Assembly (NCBI GenBank): GCA_949358305.1
Contig: OX442317.1
Span: 5,646,186-5,710,185 of the forward strand
Length of the DNA stretch: 64,000 bases
Direction: 5' to 3'
Source of the DNA: Strigamia acuminata
Taxonomy: Eukaryota; Arthropoda; Chilopoda; Geophilomorpha; Linotaeniidae
Position numbers and translations under genes: made by a program. The notes under the pieces are model-generated. The model was not told where the DNA came from. It worked only from the letters and a program-made list of their open reading frames with translations, and did not search any database. Shown piece after piece: positions 1-15,646 of the stretch (position 1 is the stretch's first letter; each line of letters starts with the position of its first letter).

Positions 1-317
1 GTTTATTACGCAACTTCGACAAAAATTACAAATCTTTTCTAGCAAAATTAAATTACTACAATATGAACTTAAGAAACAAAACATTTGTTAATATAACTAA
101 TTACTCGTACAAGACGTGGAGTAGGAAAAAATCATTCTTCTTCCACCTAAAAAAAAAAATATATACACAAATTAAAAATAAAATCTGTAGCCATCCATTG
201 AAATAAATGTTCATTGCCTCACTTAATCCTCGTGGTTCTGGTGAACTGCTTAAAGATAGAACTTCATCTTCGGTGCTTTCCCCACTCTACATTAAATTTA
301 AACCTTAAAATTAAATT

Positions 318-1570
318 TTAAACTAAATTAAATCTTGTTTTAATTAGTACAGTTATATCAGTTTCTTCTTTCTTGTATTCGGCTTCGAGATCGTCCAAAA
401 CTTTCCATTTTCGATCGACAGATTCTATTTCTTTTTGACAAGTTTCGTCGCTGATATCTAAAAAAAAAATTGACGCCTTTAGAACAAATACACCGTCAAA
501 ATGCACAAGTAAATTACTCGACACTTCGCACGACATTTGGCGTCGCAGAATCGATCTTTTCTCCGCCAACATTCCTATAAAATGTAGTCCTCGAAGCGGC
601 AAGTGAGCGATACGAGCAATCAAACCCACAGATTGCTTTCTGTCCCCATCCGGAGGGATAACCTACATTTCAAAACATTTGGATAAATACATTCAAACAA
701 AAATTTTGCTATTTTAAAAAATATACATTAATTTCAATGATTGGTCGATTCTGGATCAGCTCAATTGTATTCCTACTCGCGTGTACAATTCTCGCCTAAC
801 ACAATAAAAAATAAACTCAACTCTAGTTAATGTTTCATTATTTCTATCTTAGAAATCTTACAGTTATCTGGAACGGATACGTTGCAATGCCGTAAATTGT
901 TTTAATCGGCTCGTAAAAATGTGTTTTATCAACATCAGCTGCATCACCGCTATCTTTATCACCGATTACCTACAGTTAAAAAAGCAGGATGTCAAATTGT
1001 GTTTTCATTCCAATTGCGAAAACAATTTAATTACCGAAATTCCTGGAATTAGACAAACACTCTTCTCCACTACGAGTAGCGCTGTATCGGCACTAGACAA
1101 CGTAAACTGCCCAACCGAAGAATTAACAAAGCGCAAACAACCATCTGCCAATGTCTGAAATAAAAAATAAAAATTAATTAAAAAAATTAATTAAAAAATT
1201 GAAGAAAAAAAATCGTACATTTACAGGAACTTGAATTAACGTTGGCAAATTTTCTTGCGCGCTGTCCAACACAGCGCACACACAAGAATCAGCCATTTTA
1301 ACTATTCAAAAATAAAATATAAAATAAGTACTAAACTACTAACAAACAAACAAAATTCAACGAGCAAAACTTACTCGGAGTCCTAAATATCCGTAATAAC
1401 GGGTACGAGCCATTATAAATCAGTACACACGTCTTTTCGGCAGAATTGCAGCAAAATTCGACAAACCTATTCCCGCTTTTGACATCAAAATACAATTGAG
1501 TTATCGTCTCCGTTGCATTCCTAACCAGCCCGATTTCCATTAATTTCTTAACGCTTTGAATTTCTTCCAT
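318..1570 (-). CDS. Unrecognised multi-exon protein
   Basis: I do not recognise this family. Five exons join in frame on the minus strand. Exon 1 starts at the ATG at 1570 (MEEIQSVKKLMEIGL...) and ends at a GA|gtaagt donor near 1375. The next exon begins near 1303 (IKMADSCVCAVLDSAQ), then exons near 1157-1050, 980-865 and 660-490, with a final piece near 450-318 ending EAEYKKEETDI. A GTG in the same frame lies slightly upstream, but the ATG is preferred. The C-terminus is uncertain: a donor near 345 could splice to an acceptor near 287, replacing the last residues with an acidic Ser-rich tail (SGESTEDEVLSLSSSPEP). No transmembrane segment or known motif is visible. The protein is mixed alpha/beta in composition with several hydrophobic strands. 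In-frame joining across four introns argues that it is real. Confidence 0.55.
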
Positions 1571-2948
1571 CTCTGCCACAATATTGCTCACACCTTAACT
1601 TCGCAAGGGCAATCACCAGAATAAACGAGTCACAACTAAATGATAACTCCCATGACGTAACGAGACAATTTAACTTTGTTGGCATAGTCCACTTTTCATT
1701 TTAACCTATTTAAATCGACGTAGTAAATGCAAATCCGTGACCTTGTTTAATTTCATTTACATGACTCACGTGAGCACACAGAAATACAAATTTATTTCTC
1801 GAGATACACGTTTTTTCTTTTATTTAATTCATTTTCATAAGAAATAAAAGGCGATTTCTTTTTCCCAGAATTATTTACACAGAACTTACAGGTCGATAAA
1901 CTAAAACTAAAAATAATAATAATAACAAACAAATAAAATACTTACCGAACTTTTTCCTCGCTGCAAATAAAACGATTCACAAATTTCACACATTAATTTC
2001 CCAAACCGAATGAATTTGGAATTAAGAAAAGAAAAAAAAACCCCATCGTTGTTAGCAACATTAAAATAACGTTAAAATTGCGAACTCAAATGATTTTAAC
2101 ACGAAATGAATGCAAAAAAAAAAATACAAGACCATGAAGCTACTTCAAGACATGTTTATTACGAGAACCAAAATCCTTAACGGGGAAAAAAAAGTATTTG
2201 AGAAACAACAAAAAGTGAGGAAAGAAAGCGATGGGAATTTGCCATCCGTACAAAATAATCAATCAGTGAATAAAACACATCCAATTTGGAAAAGAAATAC
2301 AGAGAACTCGAACAGAAAGCCAAATACACCAGGATCAACGAGACTCGTGATACTTGGCTGATCGCAACAAATCAAATCAATTCAAAACAAAATTAAAAAA
2401 CAAAAAATTAAAATTAAAAAACAAAAACCCTTAAAGATCTAAAGTAACGTGTTTTAAAGTTTCTTAATCTAGTATAAACCACCAAGTTTCGATATCGAGA
2501 ATTAAAAGTTCTAAAATCTAAGAGGTTAAGCGACATTCAGAGGACCATTTACGTCAAATTTTAAAGCAAAGCAAAAACAAAACCTACCTTAAACAAAATG
2601 TTAAAAAAATAATTAAAAATTAAAAAAAAAATAATTTAAAAACAAAAATCAAAACAAAACGGAACTCGTCGTCAACATATAACAATAAACGATGACTAAA
2701 ACGATGCTGATGATATCCGTGATCCAAATATAAAGTCAAAAGAACTTGTCGACACAAGCAACGGGAAATGAAGTTTTTTTTTAAAGTTGTTTCGTTATTA
2801 TCCGGGATTTTCCACACGATTAATTTCAAGTGCCAAAATCCAAAGGAGACGATGATCGAACCAAGAGGAGAGACGTAAAAAATAAAAAAATAAACAGTAA
2901 TGAACTATCCCTTCATCGCAGACAGATCAAACAACCGAATGGATAAGA
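1571..2948. other. Intergenic / 3' UTR region
   Basis: AT-rich, A-tract-rich sequence between the start of the first gene and the stop codon of the hnRNP M gene. It probably holds the promoter of the former and the 3' UTR of the latter. An open frame on the plus strand near 2110-2361 is lysine- and asparagine-rich, as expected from A-tracts, and I do not support it as a gene. Confidence 0.4.
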
Positions 2949-5900
2949 CTACTGCAGATGAGCTTCGATAATACGACCATCCACGCGCGCTCCATCCATT
3001 AAATCTAAAGTGCCAATTAAGGTAAACACAATTTCATTTAAAAAACATATATATCGCATTTCTTCGATTCTAACACGCACTTTTCCCCCCTAGATGCATC
3101 TTACAAAGCTTTTTTTCTCTAGATGGAACTGAAATTGGTGTTTTGGAATCGAAGAAATTAAGATATACACTCAATTCTGTATTTACACGCTTTCTTTTGA
3201 TGTTTACATTTACACAAACACCTAAAACACAACTGTAAAGACAGAAACTGAGACTCACGTATGTATAAACACAAAAAGGATACTCATGGCTCTCTGAGCT
3301 TCACGTTCCGTTCCAAATCGAAGCAGCCCAACTCCTTTTCCTCTCATTTCTGCGTATTTCACGTCTCCTACATCGCGGAAACGATCTCGTAAAGTTTGCC
3401 ATGTGAAATTACTCGGTAACTATTTTTTTTTTAATAAAAACAAAAACAAACAATAAATTTTTATTTTTTTTAAAAAAAAAAACACGCAAAAAACGTTGCT
3501 CCGAAGTTTAACCCATTTAATTACTGTTCAATTAGTCGATTCAAGTTAAATACAATTTCGCAATCGCAAACCAACAAACTAATAATAGAATATAATAATC
3601 TTCGGGCTAATTGTGGCAGTAAAAATAGGTTAGTGTTCTCATTCGCGGCTAAAACGACTTACATTTCTTATGTAAACGGTGTCGACCAACCTCGAGTTCC
3701 GACTGTTGTACAGATCCCCCGAAGAACGAAACTCGCGATCCATGTAATCGAAATCGCGACCCATTCCGCCCATTCCGCTGTTGCCGGCAGAACCAGCGCC
3801 TCCACCGAAGCCACCGTCCAACGTGCTCAACGAGCCCATGCCGCCGCCCATCATGCCGGCCGCACTCAGCGTCGAAGCCAACGAACTCAAATTAGCACCG
3901 GCGTTTCCACCGCCGCCGCCGCCGCCTCCGCTCAGACCCATCCCCGAATTCAACACACCGCTGTTGGCCAAACTGCTCAGTCCCGACGCCAATCCGGACC
4001 CCATGCTGCCCAAACCGGACCCCATGCCGAGCCCCAAGTTGCCCATCCCGCCCCCGCTTCCACCGCCCAACGACGAGCCCAGGCCGGAATTGCCCATCCC
4101 TAGACCGCCGCCGCCGCCCATTCCCATGTCGCCGCCGCCCATCGCCATCCCCATGGCGTTCGATAACATATTCATCGTTGGACCGCCCATGTTGTTGGAC
4201 AATGACTGGCTGCTGGCTAAGCCGCCACCGCCTCCGCCTCCACCGCCGCCTCCTCCTCCTAAAATAATTATAAAACAATTTTAAATTTTTCACTTTTTCA
4301 CTTTTTTCGACTTAATTTACCCATGTTGTTGGAGTTGATGGGTTGTCCGCCGGATCCCAATCCCATTCCTATTCCTTTCAATCCACTGGGTAATTTGTTT
4401 GGCAAAGGGCTGCCGAGTTCGTCTTTTTCGCTGTATTTGTCCTGCAAATTAAATAAATCGGTCAATAATTGAATTGATTCATTAATTGGATTAATAATCA
4501 CAATTACCATCCGGACACTCATTTTGCGGTCGTACAAAATCTGCGCGTTAAACATTGCTGCGTCGAGTGAAGGAATTTACAACAATTTGTTTCTCACGTT
4601 TGGATTTAGTTTAAATAAATAAATAAATAAATAAAGGATACATATTGCTTGCACGGCTTCGACTGGATGTTCGAACTCGACCGTTCCGTGTCCTTTACTT
4701 TTGCCTTCTTTGTCCGATTTTAGCTCGACGTTGGTCACACGACCTGCCATTTTAAAGACCTCTCGAAGTTTCCGTTCGTTGACATTATAATCCAGCTGTA
4801 TTTTAAAAAAAAAAGTTATAAAAATAAATAAATAAATACATAAAATATAAATGTTAGAAATCATACATTTGCCACGAAAACTTTGCAAGTTAATGGACCC
4901 GTAATGCCAATATTGTCGAGAAAATGAGGACTTAAGCCGTACGTGTTTCCCATCTTTGCGTTCATGTTCATCGATATGCCGCTCATGCTGCTGACACTAT
5001 TCCCTCCGCTGCTCCGTCTATCTCTACCAATCCGCTCGGTTCGTGGCAAAGGACGCCCGGTTCGGTCCCGATCGATGTCAAAATCCTTTCAAGCAAAAAT
5101 TAAAATAAAACAAACACACAAAAAAAAAAAAAAAAGAAAAAAAAAAGCATAAAATCTTTCCCAAACAACAAATACTCAAATTGCAGTCATAAAAACAAAT
5201 AAAAAACACAGAAAAATCAACAAATAATCATCGAATATTGCACTTAACTTTCAATTTTGGCCTAAAATTATTTTTGTAGTGGTCGTAGAGTTGAATTTGC
5301 AATGTGTGGTTGGTTAAACAAAAAAACAAAAGAAATAAACAAATAATCCAAAGTTTGCACTCTTTCTTGGTAGATGAATTCACCGCACTACTTTAGCCTC
5401 CTTCCTTCGGGTACTGTGGCACCTCTGAAGCCAAATTGGTCGCAGAACCAAGAAGAGTCCAGTCATGAGACGAAGAGATCAAATTCGACGCAAACAAACG
5501 GAAACCATTTTTTTTTCATGTATCCTAGAGCCATGTATGAAACTAAATGTACCACATCTTACTCATCCACCAAGAAAACAGAGCAAATTTTCGATTACTA
5601 TATTTTTATTCCAACTATACATTGCGAAGTTAATGACTAACCTCAAGGCAACTACAAAAAAATTTAGGCCAAATTGGTTAAATCCAAATAATGTGCTTCC
5701 CTTGTTAGTAACGTGACTGATATTTTCGTACTGGGTGTTTGGAAAAGGTTCTACCATAAAAACACTAAATCCATGATAAATAAACAAATAAAAAAAAATT
5801 ATATATTAACACTCATTTCGTCATCAAACGCGAGAAAAAGGAAAAAATAAAATAAAATAATAAAAATAAAAAATAAAAAAATCTCTTTTTAAATTTCATC

Positions 5901-6725
5901 TTACTTCTTTCACGACAATTTGTCGTCCACGAATATCATATCGGTGTAAAACATCAATTGCTTTTTGCACCAAATTTGGCTCCTTAAACTCTACGATCCT
6001 GCAATAAAACATGACAAAATTTCAATTCAAAATAACAGGATAAATGGATAAATGTTAGTTTCATCTCACGGGATGAAAATAGCATTTATTAAATCATCAA
6101 ATATGTTTTTACAACAACGACAACAACAAAATAAACAAACAAACCCGCATCCACGAGGTTTTCCATCGTGATCTTCGAATAATTCAACAAATGCAACTTC
6201 ACCAACTAAAAAATAAAATCAAAAATAGTCAAAATAAAAATGTCTAACATTTATTTATTTATTTATTTTTTACCTTTCTCTCTGAATAAATCTTTAAGAT
6301 CCTGCCACTTCATGTCGTAAGGAATGTTAGCCACGTAAACTCTGCAATCGGATGGCGCACGGCTTCTGTCTCTGTCCATGCCACCGCCACCTGATCTTGA
6401 GTTCCGGTCTCTGTCCGAACCGCGAGTTCTTCGTGCGCGATCTCGTCCCTCGCGATCCCTGTCCCTGTCCCGATCTCTTTCCCTATCGCGATCCCTTTCT
6501 CTGTCTCTTTCCTTGACTGGAGATCGTGATCGAGAACGTTCTCTGTGCAAAAACATAGAAATCAATTGTTAATGTGCAACCACCATGGTTAGGCCTATTC
6601 GTCGGTGGTTGACAATTCGTTTCACTCGATTTTTCTAACGCGAATAAACAATTGCAAATGGGAATTTGTGCTTACTTTTTCTCTTCAACGTTCGGCGATA
6701 AATCTTCATTGCCGTTTTCGTTCAT
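2949..6725 (-). CDS. HNRNPM: hnRNP M-like RNA-binding protein (rumpelstiltskin type), three RRMs
   Basis: Nuclear pre-mRNA-binding protein of the hnRNP M / Myef2 / Drosophila rump family. Exon 1 (6676-6725) encodes MNENGNEDLSPNVEEK. Exon 2 (6274-6542) has an RS/RD-repeat arm followed by the start of RRM1 (DCRVYVANIPYDMKWQDLKD), completed by exons near 6207-6146 and 6000-5905 (RNP1-like KPRGCGIVEF). RRM2 begins at the exon near 5085-4870 (TCKVFVANVDYNVNERKLRE region) and continues at 4797-4640 with KGHGTVEFEHPVEAV. A Gly/Met/Ser-rich linker follows (exons near 4440-4320 and 4260-3660). RRM3 (DTVYIRNLPSNFTWQTLRDRF) ends the protein, which closes with DGRIIEAHLQ. This order (RRM, RRM, GM-rich, RRM) is the family hallmark. 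The first start codon after the upstream stops was chosen. A ~0.8-kb intron (about 5090-5905) holds an inverted repeat. Confidence 0.9.
5252..5680. repeat. Imperfect long inverted repeat (foldback/MITE-like) in hnRNP M intron
   Basis: The stretch 5252-5370 (containing TTTGGCCTAAAATTATTTTT...TTGGTAGATGA) reappears as its reverse complement at 5562-5680 with scattered mismatches and small indels. Matching blocks include TTTTTGTAGT, GCAATGT.T.GTTGG and TTTCTTGGT.GATGA. The arms are about 115 bp and separated by about 190 bp. The whole sits inside one intron of the hnRNP M gene. It looks like a decayed non-autonomous transposon or foldback element; no transposase frame is visible. Confidence 0.6.
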
Positions 6726-7295
6726 TTTCTGTTTAAAATATAAACTACGAGCAAAGAACAACGGGCTAAAAATACGATGATAAATTCACCCAAAGACGCA
6801 GATTACTGATAGGCGCCAGATAGCGCCACGATCGTGTCGCGTACATAAAATCGGATTTTTTTTGCAAATAAACGTTTAAGAAACGGAAAAAATGTTTTAA
6901 AAACAAATTTAGAGCTTGCATCAATTTTTTAAAAACATTTTATTCGCCAAAGAAAGCGCTCGATGCACATAATCCATTTCTAGCAGTAGAACGTAGAGTT
7001 CGTTGACTACGAACAGACTAAAACTGACTGCATCAATTTGGTTTCTGCGACGATTGAAAATAAATATATTTGAAGAAATGTTTTTATCATTCTATTTCGA
7101 TTTATTTGCACACGGAAGTTTATCGCATCGGTTCTTTGCTTTGCGGAAAAAAAACATGTTGTCGCCAACGTCACCCACGCTGGGTCCTCCGACCAATCAG
7201 CACCGAGAAGGTGAAAAAACACGATACGCAGTTTTATATAAGTTTTTATACGTTACCTATTAAATTAAATTAATCCTCGAAAACAAACGAGAATC
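6726..7295. promoter_or_regulatory. Shared upstream region between hnRNP M (-) and ALDH (+)
   Basis: 570 bp separate two divergent start codons, so both promoters must lie here or in nearby 5' UTRs. I see no convincing TATA or initiator that decides either start. Open frames in this interval (for example 7003-7263) have no recognisable product. Confidence 0.4.
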
Positions 7296-9390
<2,095 letters not shown>

Positions 9391-9532
9391 AATGATACAT
9401 TTATAGTATTATATTCTGATTTGATAACATTATGGTAGTATTTGATACATTTATACAATATTATATATCTGATTTGCGATTATAAAATGATGGGTCATTC
9501 ATTATGAATAAAACATTTAGATATGATCATGA

Positions 9533-10313
9533 TTATTCATATTCTCCTCTGAATATCACTACATTCTTATCAGTTTCATGAATTTTCACTTCATGCAAAA
9601 GTGAATTACCGATTGATTTACTCAATTCTTGCCATATAAACACCGCTATGTTTTCGGTGGTGCTAAAACGAATTATTAACTAAATTTATACGTACTACTT
9701 TCTAAAACTTGAGATTATTACCTGACTTTGTGCTTGAAATACGGTACATCCTTGTCCAAGTTTTTGTGATCCAAAGAATTCATAACTGCCGCCTAAAAAA
9801 TTGTCAAAATCAGTCAAATCTCTCGAAATACACACTCCTAACTAACATACATGCATGTGCTGTTTAAGATCCGCTAGATTCATCACCATTCCAGTAATTG
9901 GAGCAACCTAAAATAAAGTAATGTTAAAAATCGTTTCTGATCGGTTTAAAAACGTTTTATTTACCTTGCCCTTAACTGTGACTTCAACTACGAGTAAAAA
10001 CACATTTATTAATACACAAAACATCTAATTAAGCAATTTTAACCCAAAATATACCTTTGTAGTTGTGTCCATGCCCATTTGGGTTGTTGCACTTGCCGTA
10101 AAGTTCGGCATTTTCATCGGGGGTTAAACCTTTGCTGCGGAATTTAAATAGTTGTCAATTGTCATAAGAAAGACGCCATTTGTAATTAAAATCGAAAACC
10201 CACCTGTGCAATCGATGACATGCACTGAAAGTTTCAGTTCTGCTTAAATACGCAACAGGTTCTTTCGTTACGTACTCGTCGTTGAGACACGCTTCGACAC
10301 TGTCAGCTTCCAT
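9533..10313 (-). CDS. PTS: 6-pyruvoyl tetrahydropterin synthase
   Basis: Second enzyme of tetrahydrobiopterin synthesis, converting dihydroneopterin triphosphate to 6-pyruvoyl tetrahydropterin; it also feeds pteridine eye pigments in insects (Drosophila purple). The ATG at 10313 encodes [25 protein letters not shown], about 25 residues before the usual PTPS beginning. Family motifs follow in order: [14 protein letters not shown] (first zinc His), [14 protein letters not shown] (zinc His pair near 10080), [36 protein letters not shown], and [14 protein letters not shown]. It ends FRGEYE. Five short introns interrupt it. Zinc-binding and catalytic segments are intact. It lies head to head with misato. 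Confidence 0.92.
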
Positions 10314-10391
10314 TTTGATTTTGAGTGTAAACACAGCTTGATCGCGACCGGTTGAAAATATCCAGACATGAGTAAACGATCAACCTGATCA
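10314..10391. promoter_or_regulatory. Compact bidirectional promoter between PTPS and misato
   Basis: Only 78 bp separate the PTPS start codon (-) from the misato start codon (+). Both 5' UTRs and any core promoter must overlap here or extend into the opposing coding regions. No TATA box is evident. Confidence 0.5.
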
Positions 10392-12774
10392 ATGGCCAAA
10401 CCGCGTGAGATTGTTACTTTACAAGTTGGTCATTTTTCTAATTTCATCGGGGCTCATTGGTGGAATTTACAGGTAATTTCTTAAATTTCACTCTACATCG
10501 ACCGGCTAACTCGAATAAATTCTAATTCCAGGAAGGATCGTTCGTGTACGATGAGAAAACGCCAACAGACATCAACCATGACATGTTATTTAGAGAAGGA
10601 CGAACGAGAAACGTGAATTAAAAACACGCAATAAACGAGAATTAAATATAAATATTTTAATTTCGTGCAGGGGGAAGACACGTACGTTCCTCGGCTAGTG
10701 GCAATCGACTTAAAAGGCAGCTTAAATACACTTAAGGAGGATGGAAACTTGTATGGCGGAGGTCAAAAATCGAGTGAATTTCCGTGGGAAGGAAAATTGA
10801 ACGTGTTTAAGACAGAACCGTCGCAAAAGAATGAATTTTTATGCGATATAGAGAAGGAAGAAGTGTGGAATCTATTTTATTAGCGTTATAAAATATTAAA
10901 ATACATTTTTTTTGTTTTTTTTAAATATTAAAGGCGCAAATCAGAAAAGAAAATTGCTCCGAGACTGAGAAAGATATTTGTCAAGCATCATCTTCTGACA
11001 ATTTAAATCTGTCAGAGAGTACAAGCAGGACAAAATATTACGATTTGGATAGCAAAGTGCAGTTGTGGTCCGACTTTGTTGGGACCCATTATCATCCGCG
11101 GAGTGTGTATATAATAGATCAATTCTCGCACGACAAGTAAAATTGAGAGTAGAAATTTATAAATTGTATTAAAAAATTGTAATTTTTGGTCTAAACTAAC
11201 GCAGTGATTCGGATTCGTTCGAACATTTTGGATTAGGAGAGCAAGTTTGGTCGAACGAGAAAGTTTCGGACGAAATTGAAAATAAAATTCGATTTTTCAC
11301 GGAAGAATGCGACAGTTTACAAGTGATTTAATTGATTTTATCCCTTTTTCGACAAAAATAATCAACAAAATCTAAATATAATTTAATTAGGGTTTCAATT
11401 TAATCGTTGATGGACACAATGGTTTCACCGGACTTGGATCTGGAATTTCGTCTTTATTACAAGACGAATACGGGACGAAAACTATAGTATCTATCCCAAC
11501 CTTTCCAGTTCCGTCAGAAAACCAAGTAAATAAAATTTTAAAATAATTCGTTTAAATCGAATAAAACAAAACAAAATAATTTTCTATTTCAGTCCAAGAT
11601 TCACATGAAAATGTTCTCAATGGCCTACACTTTACAACGACTCTCATCACTGACGTCGATCGTTATTCCCGCATCGCTAGCGCGAAACATTCGAGAACCG
11701 TACAAAACGAGGAATTTTCCGTTTATAAACTACAACGTAAAAATTCCAACTATTTTAACAAACATTATTTTCTAACTAAATGTTTATAACAGCCTAATTT
11801 GCCTTATCACACGAGTGCAATCATTGCGAGCGCCCTAGACACGGCAACATTAACGTATCGGGTGAAGAAATCTCCAATATTGTTATCGGAATTCGCATCG
11901 TCTTTAGTATATCGAGGAATGAAAGTGAGATAATTTAATAGAAATTATGTTAATTCATTATTTCATTCATATTTCTTTGAAAGGTCTCCGCGTTAAGCGT
12001 GAGTTTACCGTTTCCTATCAACCCCGACTGTGTTCAGCCGGGATTTGACGACGATGATGCGAATGTTTGTCAAAGTCTCATGTTTGGGGTCGATATTAAA
12101 CACAATCCTAGTTTGTTTCAATCTATGGTGGTGAGGGGCATCGAGGACATTAATTTTCAAAAGTATATAATTTTTAGGGTAAAAAAAAATTTTTGTTCAC
12201 AATATTTTTATATTTTTTTTCTAGTTTACCATCTCTGCCTAAGAAAAGTAAAAATCCTCATTCAAATAGGGAGGAAGCGCTGCAACATATTATTAACCCA
12301 ATATGTCCTAGCAAATTAGGGTAAAATTTGATACCGATATTCGTGTTTTATGTTTTAAAATTTCTGTAATTATTATTTTTACTTTTTTAGTGTTGTTAAC
12401 GAAGTGAGAGATTCCTGCTTTACGCACGCACCGTTTCCTAACATTTTCAATTCTCACGTGGAAAATGTCGGTTATGTAAACCTGGCTAAAAAGCGACCAA
12501 ATTCATTGGGTAGAGATTCACTCGTTTAGTGTCAAGTTTCGGCGTTAATACAATTGTGAAATGTTTTTTAGGCGTGTCTCGAGTGCCCGTTTTAGCCGGA
12601 CTTCATTGTAACACCGTAATTGGCGACATGATCCACGAAACTTGGGAATTTTGTCGAAAACAAGATGTAAAAAGATTCCACGCACTTTTTTCACATAATT
12701 ATGAACTCGACGATGTAAAAGAAATGTTAGAAAATCTGCACCAACTCGGTGCAAATTACAACGATGTAAATTGA
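10392..12774 (+). CDS. MSTO1: Misato homolog (tubulin/FtsZ-like mitochondrial distribution protein)
   Basis: Begins [24 protein letters not shown], the strongly conserved misato N-terminus that resembles tubulin/FtsZ (LQVGxxxNxxGxHWW). Following exons encode [29 protein letters not shown], then [22 protein letters not shown], the glycine loop region [27 protein letters not shown], and a C-terminal helix-rich part ending [14 protein letters not shown]. Length is about 540 residues, as in the family. Misato sits on the mitochondrial outer membrane or in the cytosol and affects mitochondrial distribution and mitotic spindle formation. The stop TGA at 12772-12774 is only 113 bp before the SIRT6 start, so the two genes are closely spaced in tandem. 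Confidence 0.9.
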
Positions 12775-12887
12775 CAAGAAAATAAATAAAACGATTGATT
12801 AAAGAAAAATAAAAAAATTAAACACTCTAATTTCACCGCCCTTCGAACCGCGACCGCTATTTTTAGACGCGACCGGTCGAAACAGAC

Positions 12888-14182
12888 ATGTCTTGCGACT
12901 ATGCCAAAGGTCTATCATCCTACGAAAATAAGGGGAAATGTGGCTTACCCGAGGTAAAATCAAACAAAATACACGACTAAATTTTCATAAATAAAATGTT
13001 TCGACATCTTTTAGAAATTCGACGACGAACAAACGATAGAAACCAAATCAAAAATGGTGGCGGACATGATCAGAAATGCCAAACACGTCGTTGTTCACAC
13101 TGGGGCAGGAATTAGCACCGCTGCTGGAATTCCAGATTTCAGGCAAATATTTAAAAAAAACTGCTAAAAAAAATACTAAACAAAAAAAATAAAAACCCCC
13201 GTTTTTACACAGAGGACCCAAAGGAGTATGGACCCTGGAACAAAAGGGGGCCACCCCAGACACGAATTTATCCTTCAACGACACAGTGCCCACTGTAACT
13301 CACATGGCGTTAGTGGCGATGCAGCAAGCCGGATTTATAAAATATTTGATTTCACAAAATATTGACGGTCTGCACCTAAAATCCGGTTTCCCTCGGTCGA
13401 AACTAGCCGAATTACACGGGAATATGTTCATCGAGGAGTGCGATCAATGTAAAAGGTGGTGAATTCGAAATTTCGATTAAAAATTACAAATAATTAATTT
13501 TTTCTTTCATTTCTATTCAGGCAATTCGTACGGGACACTTGTGTGACTACGGTCGGTCAAAAGTGTTTAGATAAACCTTGTCCCGTGCCGAAAAGGGGCG
13601 GGAGAGCGTGCAGAGGGAAACTACATGATAATATACTGGATTGGGATGCCGAATTACCTTTGGGTGATCTACAGGAAGCTGATAACCATTCAAAGTAGGC
13701 CTAATTTGTCAAATAATAAACTTTGAACACCGCCATTTGTTTTTCAGGTTGGCCGATTTGAATATATGTTTAGGCAGCACTTTGCAGATAGTTCCTAGTG
13801 GGAAATTACCAATAGCGAGCAAACCAAATGGTGGAAAATTGGTTATATGTAATCTCCAGCCAACTAAATATGTAAATTTACTGTAATTTATTTGTGTGTG
13901 TGAAAAATTCTGAATTTTTAAAAAATGTATTTTTAGGATAATTTAGCGGATTTGATAGTAAACACTTACGTGGACAACATGATGGTTCAAATTGTTAAAT
14001 TATTGGGCATTGAAATGGTGGCGTACGATAAAGAAAGCGACCCAACTCGAAGAAAAATGCTTAAAAGCGATCAACTGTTCGAATGGACGTTAAGGAAATG
14101 GCAGCCCGTTTCAAAATCGCCTCGAAAAGCGCCAAGTAATCAATCGGACAGAAAACCAAAGAAACTTAAAAAAGAATCTTAA
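12888..14182 (+). CDS. SIRT6: NAD-dependent deacylase sirtuin-6
   Basis: Class IV sirtuin acting on chromatin (H3K9/K18/K56 deacetylation, repair, telomere and metabolic control). The start [22 protein letters not shown] matches the distinctive SIRT6 N-terminus. Visible motifs are [23 protein letters not shown] (NAD binding), [13 protein letters not shown], the catalytic His in ELHGNMF, and zinc cysteines CDQCKR followed by a downstream Cys and the [14 protein letters not shown] segment. Then come [14 protein letters not shown] and [16 protein letters not shown]. The tail is basic ([12 protein letters not shown]), consistent with a nuclear localisation signal and shorter than the vertebrate tail. 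Four or five short introns interrupt the frame. Confidence 0.93.
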
Positions 14183-14295
14183 TTTCGCACACGATACATC
14201 AAATCTCACTTTTGTATTAATTTTTAAATAAATATAATCATTTCAAACGTGAATTCGGTTTATTTCCATCATTTATTACACTTATTTAATTTTTT

Positions 14296-15160
<865 letters not shown>

Positions 15161-15646
15161 GTTTATCACGCCAACGATCCAGTGAATAAGACTCGCGCTG
15201 TGTCTAGTGAGTTAAGATCCCGTTTCCGTCTCGCGCAACGAGATTTGAGTGGATTGGATACAGACAGGACGGAACTGAAACAATAATATAGATATTTTAC
15301 CCAAATTAATTAACAAAGCGAAAAAATTATTCGATTCATCTCAATTTCATTTTGTTTCTTCCAATCAGAAACGTAATAAGTCTTTATTTCGTGTTCGTGC
15401 AACAATGTTACACTTTCCAACTCCTTGGGAAAACCGAACAATATGTGAAAATGCATTAAAAAAGATAGAAAACGAGAAACAAATCTTTATTTTACTCTTG
15501 GCTTTTGAGCGCTCTTGGAAAAAGGCATCGCCACCGTGGTTAAAGTCGAAAAAAAAATAGTACACTAAATTACCGCTATGATCCGCTAGTGTAAAATCTA
15601 CAATATTTTCAAATAAAACAAAAAATAAAATAAAAAACGATTTATA
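15161..15646. other. RPS15 upstream region
   Basis: Contains the RPS15 promoter (pyrimidine-rich tracts just upstream of 15180 on the minus strand) and AT-rich sequence up to the first tRNA locus. No gene is seen. Confidence 0.4.

Noticed and set aside
2110..2361. Plus-strand 83-codon frame rich in Lys, Asn and Gln
   Set aside because: Composition follows local A-tracts; no splice or homology support, and it lies in the likely 3' UTR of hnRNP M.
3633..4293. Long Pro/Ala/Arg-rich open frames on both strands opposite the hnRNP M exon
   Set aside because: They are shadows of the Gly/Met-rich coding exon (GGN codons read as CCN or shifted frames); the minus-strand frame has RRM context.
12879..12890. 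Possible polycistronic operon of misato and SIRT6
   Set aside because: Genes are in tandem only 113 bp apart, but each has its own start region and no trans-splice acceptor evidence is visible; close spacing is common in this compact window.
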